Below, one piece after another: positions 44,605 to 50,081 of a DNA stretch of 50,081 bases. The number at the start of each line of letters is the position of its first letter. Position 1 is the first letter of the stretch. Below the pieces are notes generated by a model. That model was not told the origin of the DNA and ran no database searches. It was given only the letters and a program-made list of their open reading frames with translations. The stretch comes from Pseudomonadota bacterium (lineage in GTDB: Bacteria; Pseudomonadota; Alphaproteobacteria; Rhodospirillales; Rhodospirillaceae): assembly GCA_020160875.1 (NCBI GenBank), contig JAIUPE010000014.1:1-50081 (forward strand), written 5' to 3'. The translations under genes and the position numbers were made by a program.

Positions 44605-46884
44605 ATGACGACGACGAATGCGCCTCTTTTTTCCCGTACGACTTTCAAATTTTGGTTGATGGTGACTTCCGCGGTTGCCATCGCCGCCGCATCTACCGTT
44701 GCTTTTGGCGCTGAAGCGCAGGAGACGCAGGCCGTGCGGGCCCCCGCGAGCGCGGGCGCTGCCGTGCAAGGTTCGTTCCGCCCGTATCTTGAGCGCTCGT
44801 TCGCGCTTTCCGACCTGAATTTCGCCAACCCGTTGATCTTCAGCGGGGCCGAATTTGGGCAGCAGATCTTTTTCGCCATCCCGCGAGACGTCAGCGTGCA
44901 TGATGTCGCCATCGATATCGAGGGCAACTATCTGCGCAGCGATCTCGGTCACTCGGTCCTCGTCGCGTCCGTGAACGACATCCCGGGTTTCTCCATTGAG
45001 CCGAAGGACGCGAGCGGCGCCTTCACCCGCACGATCAATGTACCCGAAAGTCAGCTCGCCGATCCCTTCGTGAAGCTCGACCTGCGCTACTCGTCCATCG
45101 TCTCCGAGGATCGTTGTACGGAACAACGCTCGATCGCCAACGTCATTACGGTTTCGCCCAAGAGTAAATTGCGCTATCGCGTCAATGCCGACGATGTAAA
45201 GGATGTGCGCAGCGCTTGGGGCATGCTGCCTTCGCGCCCCACCATTCTCATTCCCGCCGGCGCCATCGACGAAACCCATTACGCCGCCGCCCTGAAGCTC
45301 GCGCTCGCCATGTCGGCCGCGGGCCATCAGCCACAGATCGTTACCGCGCCTGTCGTCGGCGACACGGTGGATGTCTCCGGCCTCAAAGTGCCCGCCGCAC
45401 TTACGCGCATCGCTGCTTTTCGCATCTTCGAAGGGCAGGAAAAGGTGACGCTCGCCAATCAGGCCGAGCGCGGCGCTTATGCGCTGCTCAGTGTTCTGCA
45501 CGGCCATGCGCTTGGTGAGGTCGCCATCGGCTCGAAGTGGCTTGCGGCCCAAACCAAGGCCGATATGGCGGCCCTGACGGCCGAAGCCGAACGGGCCGGC
45601 CCGAATGCGGCGCGCGCGCTCGCCGGTCTTCTTGCTGATCTCCCGAGCACGGCCATCGGCGGTGTCGACGACAATCTGACCCTGGAGACCATTCTCGGTC
45701 AGCCGGTGATCACACTGGCCAACGATGCATCGCGCGCGGCCTCGCTCCTTGCCACGCAATGGTCGCGTCTCGCCAATGCCGAAGGACTCGACGTCGCCTT
45801 CGCGGGCAGTGAGCCGGTCGACATGAACGCGATCCAGCTCGGTGAGTTCGGCGGGAACCTCGCCGCCCAATCCATCATTCAGTATGGCGATTGGGTCACC
45901 GCCTTTGACGCCGCGCAGCTTCCGCCCGGCCGTTGGCCGTCGAACATCGAGCTGGAAATGCGCGTGTCGCCCGACGCGTCCGATGTCGCTCCGCTCGTCA
46001 CCATCATGCTCAACGACGTGCTTCTGCGTGCCGAGAAGGTGGACCCCAATAGCGAAACCGTGCGCATCAATGCCGATGTGCCGCCGTATCTCCTCGCTTC
46101 GCGCAATACCTTGCGCATCTCGTTGCAGCGCGGCCCATCGTCGGGTGACTGCCGCACTCTCAATCGCGGCTATCTGGCGCAGATCCTGCCCACCAGCCGC
46201 CTGGTTCTTGGCAACGAGACGATCGATGGCCAGTTCTTCGGTCTCAAGTCCAAACTCGCGAATGGCGCATTGATTGCGGTTCCGAAAGCTTATCTGGAAA
46301 CCCCGACGGAAAGCCTGCCGTATGTCTTCCAGTTTCTGCGCGAACTGAAAGTCAACTCGTCTTCCATCCGTTTGCGCACCGTTGACGACGCGGCCTCGTA
46401 CCGTCCGGAGGGGACCTTCGTTTCTTTCGGCGTCCCGCTGCCCGGCAAACGGAAGAATTTGCAGGTAGCCGACAACAGCATGCTCCTGACCGATGAAACC
46501 GGCCTTCCGATCGCCAACATCAAGGGCGCCCGGGATGCGGCCGTCGTGCAGATCGTCAGCCTCGGCGAAGTCACCGGCCTCTCGGTGAACTCCACCACCG
46601 GCAAGCCCATTCCCGGTATCCAGGTCAACGACCTGGGCGAGGGGGACGTGGCGATCTATGACGCATCCGGCCGTATCGGCGATCTCGGCGCTGGCGACTT
46701 CCGCATGGCGGAAATCAAACGCGCACTGCTCTCGCCGTCCGCTCTGTTCCACCGTTACTCCATCTGGATCATGACCGGCATCGGCGTGCTTCTCGCGATG
46801 CTGGTGATGTCCGCGACGCGTGCCTTCGTCGTCGCTCGGAAACGACACCGCGCCGAGGCGAAGGCCGAACAGGCCGACGATTAG
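44605..46884 (+). CDS. bcsB: BcsB-like cellulose synthase regulatory/periplasmic subunit
   Basis: 759 aa. N-terminal signal or anchor helix (about 16-36, WLMVTSAVAIAAASTVAFG), a large periplasmic region with repeated carbohydrate-binding-like and flavodoxin-like domains (SGAEFGQQIFFAIPRDVSVHDVAIDIEGNYL; PVITLANDAS), and one C-terminal transmembrane helix (about 724-745) with a basic cytoplasmic tail. This is the BcsB plan: in cellulose synthase it holds the nascent chain and anchors the synthase. Here its partner is an NfrB-like enzyme rather than BcsA, so the polymer need not be cellulose. No gap to wecB; 6 bp to the next gene. Confidence 0.88.
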   Translation: MTTTNAPLFSRTTFKFWLMVTSAVAIAAASTVAFGAEAQETQAVRAPASAGAAVQGSFRPYLERSFALSDLNFANPLIFSGAEFGQQIFFAIPRDVSVHDVAIDIEGNYLRSDLGHSVLVASVNDIPGFSIEPKDASGAFTRTINVPESQLADPFVKLDLRYSSIVSEDRCTEQRSIANVITVSPKSKLRYRVNADDVKDVRSAWGMLPSRPTILIPAGAIDETHYAAALKLALAMSAAGHQPQIVTAPVVGDTVDVSGLKVPAALTRIAAFRIFEGQEKVTLANQAERGAYALLSVLHGHALGEVAIGSKWLAAQTKADMAALTAEAERAGPNAARALAGLLADLPSTAIGGVDDNLTLETILGQPVITLANDASRAASLLATQWSRLANAEGLDVAFAGSEPVDMNAIQLGEFGGNLAAQSIIQYGDWVTAFDAAQLPPGRWPSNIELEMRVSPDASDVAPLVTIMLNDVLLRAEKVDPNSETVRINADVPPYLLASRNTLRISLQRGPSSGDCRTLNRGYLAQILPTSRLVLGNETIDGQFFGLKSKLANGALIAVPKAYLETPTESLPYVFQFLRELKVNSSSIRLRTVDDAASYRPEGTFVSFGVPLPGKRKNLQVADNSMLLTDETGLPIANIKGARDAAVVQIVSLGEVTGLSVNSTTGKPIPGIQVNDLGEGDVAIYDASGRIGDLGAGDFRMAEIKRALLSPSALFHRYSIWIMTGIGVLLAMLVMSATRAFVVARKRHRAEAKAEQADD

Positions 46885-46890
46885 GGTGTG

Positions 46891-48990
46891 ATGGTCGGCC
46901 TCGAACCTTACCTGCTGGCGGACTTTATCCGGATCCTGGAGTGGACCGGGGTTCTGGTGGCCATCTTCATCCTGCTTTCCAGCATCGATGATCTGTTTAT
47001 CGACGGCTATTACTGGTTGCGGGCCGCTTACCGCTTCATCTACGTCCAGCGCAAACACAAACCGCTCGATATCACGACGCTGATGGACGGCGAGGAGCTG
47101 TTCATCGCCATCATGGTGCCGGCTTGGCGTGAGGACGGCGTCATCGCCCAGATGATCGAGAACACCGTCGCCACCCTCGAATATTCCAACTTCAAGATCT
47201 TCTGCGGCTCGTACCCGAACGACCCTGCCACCGGCAATGTCATCGACGCGATGGCGCGCCGATATAAACACGTCGTGCATGTGCGGGTGCCGCATCCGGG
47301 TCCGACGTGCAAGGCGGACTGTCTGAACTGGATCATTCAGGCGATCTTCCTGCACGAAGAACAGCACAATATGAAATTCGGCGGCATCGCGATGCATGAC
47401 AGCGAGGATGTCATCCATCCGATGGAGTTGAAGCTTTTCAACTTCCTCCTGCCGAAGAAGGATTTCATCCAGCTTCCGGTGCTTTCCCTAGAAAGGCCCT
47501 GGTGGCAATTCGTTGCCGGGACCTATCTCGACGATTTCGCCGAGTGGCACTCCAAGGACCTCGTGGTCCGCGAAAGCTTTTTGGGTGAGGTGCCGTCAGC
47601 CGGGGTCGGTACCTGCTTCAGCCGCCGCGCGATCATGGCCCTCTGTGCCGACACCAATAATCAGCCCTACAATACCGACAGCCTCACCGAGGACTATGAC
47701 TTCAGCTTCCGTCTCGCGAAACTCGGCATGAAGCAGGTCTTCGTGCGCGTGCCGGTCGCCTACAAGTCGCGCCGCAAATCGATCATGGGAGACGAGAAGA
47801 TCGTCGATGTCGAAAGCGTCATCGCGATCCGCGAATATTTCCCCGATAGTTTTATCGCGGCGTATAGACAACGCGCCCGCTGGATCTACGGCATCGCCTT
47901 CCAGGGCTGGCTCGAGATGGGCTGGCGCGGCAGCTGGCGCACCATGTACATGCTCATGCGCGATCGTAAGGGCGCGATCACATGTATGGTCACGATCTTT
48001 GCCTATTTGCTCCTTTTGAGTTACGTCATTGCGACGTCCGCGGCGAAACATTTCGATGTCGTGGTCTTCACGGACCTCGTCGCCTCGCATGACTGGATGC
48101 AGCAGATCATCGTCATGAATGTGGCGCTGCTCATGAACCGCATCGCCCAGCGTTTCTATTTCGTCACGAGCATGTACGGTCCTGTACAGGGTATCATGGC
48201 CATTCCGCGCCTCGTGGTGAACAACGCCATCAACTTCATGGCCGCCGCGCGCGCTTGGCGCATGCTCGGCATGCATGTGTTCAAGGACAAATCCATTGCC
48301 TGGGACAAGACAGACCACGTCTATCCCTCGACCGATCATCTGCGCGAAAACAAGAAGCGCCTCGGCGACCTCGTCGTGGCCTGGAAAGCGATCAGCTCCG
48401 ACCAGCTTGCGCAGGCGCTCGCGAAACAGGCTGGTAGCAAGGAGCATCTGGGCAAGGTGCTCATGCGTGAAGGCTGGCTCACCGAGGACATGCTGGCCGA
48501 GGTGTTGGCCTACCAAAACGACCTCCCGCGCGGGACCTACGATCAGAAGGTCGTTCTCGCGAACAAGGACCTTCTGTCCCGCGAGATGGTTGTCCGTCAC
48601 CGGGTGCTACCCGCGGGCCGAACGGACGAGGGGGCCTTGCAGATCTTCTCCGGCGCCGCGCTATCCGAGGAAAGCCTCGCCGAGATCCAGGGGAATAACC
48701 CGCACCGCCCCGTGGTTTCGATCCTTTGTGAATCCGAGATCGTCGATGGTCTGCGCGCCCTGACCGCGGGCGAGGCCACCTCGCCCAAGACGCGCACGCC
48801 GCTGCTCGGGGACCTTCTGGTCGAAATGGGCTTTGCCCGCCGCCAGGATTTGAATTACGCCCTTCGGCAATACTCGCCCGAGCGTCACGGCCGGTTCGGC
48901 GATTTTCTGGTTTCCGAAGGGGCCGTCACGCGAGAAAACCTCGACACCGCGCTGGCCCATCAGGCAACTTTGAGCAAGACCGTCCACTAA
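46891..48990 (+). CDS. nfrB: NfrB-like family 2 glycosyltransferase with C-terminal MshEN modules
   Basis: 699 aa. An N-terminal helix (about 18-36), then a GT-2 catalytic domain with HDSED (169-173), TED (266-268) and QRARW (327-331), the D,D,D,Q-x-x-R-W set of processive synthases. About three transmembrane helices follow (365-445). The C-terminus has a MshEN/GspE_N-type region: RLGDLVVAW..LAQALAKQ from residue 490, then HLGKVLMREGWL..LAEVLAYQ, a RHRVLPAG..ILCESEIVDGL beta domain, and a second pair LLGDLLVEMG/RFGDFLVSEG near 640-690. MshEN domains bind c-di-GMP in known cases. E. coli NfrB (phage N4 receptor system) has the same layout. Start ATG 46891; GTG 46888 is possible. Confidence 0.88.
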   Translation: MVGLEPYLLADFIRILEWTGVLVAIFILLSSIDDLFIDGYYWLRAAYRFIYVQRKHKPLDITTLMDGEELFIAIMVPAWREDGVIAQMIENTVATLEYSNFKIFCGSYPNDPATGNVIDAMARRYKHVVHVRVPHPGPTCKADCLNWIIQAIFLHEEQHNMKFGGIAMHDSEDVIHPMELKLFNFLLPKKDFIQLPVLSLERPWWQFVAGTYLDDFAEWHSKDLVVRESFLGEVPSAGVGTCFSRRAIMALCADTNNQPYNTDSLTEDYDFSFRLAKLGMKQVFVRVPVAYKSRRKSIMGDEKIVDVESVIAIREYFPDSFIAAYRQRARWIYGIAFQGWLEMGWRGSWRTMYMLMRDRKGAITCMVTIFAYLLLLSYVIATSAAKHFDVVVFTDLVASHDWMQQIIVMNVALLMNRIAQRFYFVTSMYGPVQGIMAIPRLVVNNAINFMAAARAWRMLGMHVFKDKSIAWDKTDHVYPSTDHLRENKKRLGDLVVAWKAISSDQLAQALAKQAGSKEHLGKVLMREGWLTEDMLAEVLAYQNDLPRGTYDQKVVLANKDLLSREMVVRHRVLPAGRTDEGALQIFSGAALSEESLAEIQGNNPHRPVVSILCESEIVDGLRALTAGEATSPKTRTPLLGDLLVEMGFARRQDLNYALRQYSPERHGRFGDFLVSEGAVTRENLDTALAHQATLSKTVH

Positions 48991-48995
48991 TAGTC

Positions 48996-50081
48996 ATGAC
49001 CGCTTCTTTCTCCCACGCATTCCTTACCCTTTTTCCCTCCCCTGAAAGGGGAGGGTTAGGGAGGGGTCGTTCCCTCATCCGTGCGCTGCTGGTCGCAACG
49101 ACGCTCAGCGCGTCGCCGGCGTTTGCCGCCGCGTTGGAAGGCGACGCGTACAAGGCCGCCGAGGCCGCCTATGCCGCGATCAACAAAGGCGATCTCGCGG
49201 GCGCCGAAAAACAGGCGCGTGCGGCCCTCGCGCTTCAACCGGACAGCGCCGACGCCGTGCGTCTGCTCATGGACGTCCTGGGCCGCCAGGGCAAGGCCGC
49301 CGAAGCGTTGAGCATTGCCAATGCCGCCATCGCCAAGGGCATGATCGATGCCGACCTTCGGGCCGCGCGCGGGTACCTCCTGGCCGCCGCCGGCCAGAGC
49401 GACGCGGCTGTCGCCGATTTCACCGCCGCTCTCAAGGGCCCGGGCCTCACCGCCGACCGCCGCGCCGTGAGCCTTTCGCTCGCGGACGCCGCCGCCAAGG
49501 ACAATGAACTCGTCCTCGCCACGCTCACGCCGTTCGCGAGCGACACGTCCTATGACGTCCAGGCGCGCATCGGCTTCGCCGCCTTTGCGCTGAACCGCTT
49601 TGAACAGGCCAGCAACGCTTTCGCGGTCGCGGCCGTTAGCGCGCCGACGCCCGAACAGAAGGCCGCCGCCTTCAAAGGTCAGGCACAGGCGGAAGCCGCT
49701 CTCGGTCATGGCGAAACCGCCGGGTCCATCGTGCGCACATTGCTGGGTGCGTCGTCGGCCTGCGATATGGATATCGCCTATCTTCTGATGCGCCTCGGTG
49801 ACGATGCCACCGCGCTCGCCACCTTCGAAGGCCGTTGCAAGGACCAGATGACGGCGGCGTCCCATCTCGATGCCGCCGATGCCGCGCGCCGTTTGAACCG
49901 TCCGGAGCAGGTGGCGGCGCACACCAAGGCCGCGCTGGAAAGCAAAGATCTTCCCCCGGAACGTCGGCGCGATCTGCGTTTGGGGATGGCGGACGCGGTC
50001 TCTAAGGACAACGCCGCCGTTCTCGACATCCTCGCGCCGGTCGCGGAAGATGAATCCTACGGCGTTCAGGCGCGCATCGGT
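48996..50081 (+). CDS. TPR-repeat secretion protein, N-terminal part (runs off the window)
   Basis: Open from ATG 48996 (6 bp after the glycosyltransferase stop) to the right edge, 362 codons without a stop. The start has no clear ribosome-binding site. Residues 14-25 (PSPERGGLGRGR) are encoded by a REP-like element; after it comes a signal-peptide core (ALLVATTLSASPAFA, cleavage near residue 47). TPR helices follow (AEAAYAAINKGDLAGAEKQARAALALQPDSADA). A segment around KDNELVLATLTPFASD..YDVQARIG recurs 169 residues later (KDNAAVLDILAPVAED..YGVQARIG), showing long internal repeats. By position it is the NfrA/BcsC-like exporter or scaffold; a terminal outer-membrane barrel would lie beyond the window. 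Confidence 0.85.
   Translation, partial: MTASFSHAFLTLFPSPERGGLGRGRSLIRALLVATTLSASPAFAAALEGDAYKAAEAAYAAINKGDLAGAEKQARAALALQPDSADAVRLLMDVLGRQGKAAEALSIANAAIAKGMIDADLRAARGYLLAAAGQSDAAVADFTAALKGPGLTADRRAVSLSLADAAAKDNELVLATLTPFASDTSYDVQARIGFAAFALNRFEQASNAFAVAAVSAPTPEQKAAAFKGQAQAEAALGHGETAGSIVRTLLGASSACDMDIAYLLMRLGDDATALATFEGRCKDQMTAASHLDAADAARRLNRPEQVAAHTKAALESKDLPPERRRDLRLGMADAVSKDNAAVLDILAPVAEDESYGVQARIG
49035..49069 (+). repeat. REP-like palindromic element inside a coding sequence, copy 4
   Basis: CCCTCCCC (49035-49042)-TGAAA-GGGGAGGG (49048-49055) and the tail TTAGGGAGGGGTCG match the family at 10270 and 21697-21786. Unlike those, it lies in frame within the 5' end of the TPR gene and is translated. 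Confidence 0.85.

Noticed and set aside
43339-47418. 1359-codon antisense open frame opposite the wecB-bcsB region
   Set aside because: Long antisense frames arise from GC-rich third positions; residue composition is Arg/Asp/His rich without motifs, and the sense strand encodes clear families.
1-50081. CRISPR arrays, insertion sequences, rRNA genes, riboswitches
   Set aside because: Looked for regularly spaced repeats, transposase-like proteins, rRNA segments and known aptamer-like leaders; none seen.

Overview
The window is a high-GC stretch of an alphaproteobacterial chromosome. Evidence for this is the 14-gene nuo operon in alphaproteobacterial order, the nuoN-birA-coaX-rnj-mce and proS-lolC-lolD runs, the short ProRS without an editing insertion, and a FixL/FixJ oxygen-sensing pair. 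The genus cannot be named from the sequence. Codon use looks homogeneous, and no insertion sequence, prophage or CRISPR array is visible.

Layout. (1) 1-3567: the tail of an unknown gene, two small orphan genes, dadA (D-amino acid dehydrogenase) and divergent nnr (NAD(P)HX repair). (2) 3701-10268: tRNA-Leu(UAG) and the protein quality-control cluster tig-clpP-clpX-lon, with intrinsic terminators after tig and lon. (3) 10270-10649: a REP-like element, a broken 5' half of tRNA-Val and an intact tRNA-Val(UAC), in a 61-bp direct repeat. (4) 10713-13033: a PCuAC-family periplasmic protein without its copper ligands, a DapA-like aldolase and a GSCFA protein. (5) 13338-27767: nuoA-N, complex I, with a paired REP-like element between nuoI and nuoJ. 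(6) 27799-31855: birA, coaX, rnj (with an apparent 5' frameshift) and mce. (7) 31882-39357: an accessory block set between mce and proS, apparently devoted to low-oxygen sensing. It holds trxC, a c-type cytochrome, a beta-CASP nuclease, a FixK-like regulator, a truncated universal-stress gene, small unknown genes and fixLJ. A perfect FNR/FixK box lies between the divergent cytochrome and nuclease genes with well-spaced -10 elements on both sides. (8) 39651-43127: proS, lolC and lolD. (9) 43390-50081 (runs off the end): a tight operon of UDP-GlcNAc 2-epimerase (wecB), a BcsB-like periplasmic subunit, an NfrB-like glycosyltransferase with C-terminal MshEN (c-di-GMP-type) modules, and a TPR protein.

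How it works together. Region 9 is the best candidate for a little-described system. It resembles the E. coli NfrA/NfrB/WecB secreted-glycan pathway (the phage N4 receptor) but has its own epimerase and a BcsB-type subunit in the same operon. It would make UDP-ManNAc, polymerise it at the inner membrane under c-di-GMP control, and export the chain through a BcsB/TPR route. Region 7 reads as a regulatory circuit in which heme-PAS FixL phosphorylates FixJ, which would raise the FixK-like regulator, whose predicted TTGAT specificity matches the box at 32706-32719.

Three dispersed-repeat insertions are notable. One sits inside the nuo operon, one beside the broken tRNA, and one inside the coding sequence for the signal-peptide region of the TPR export protein.
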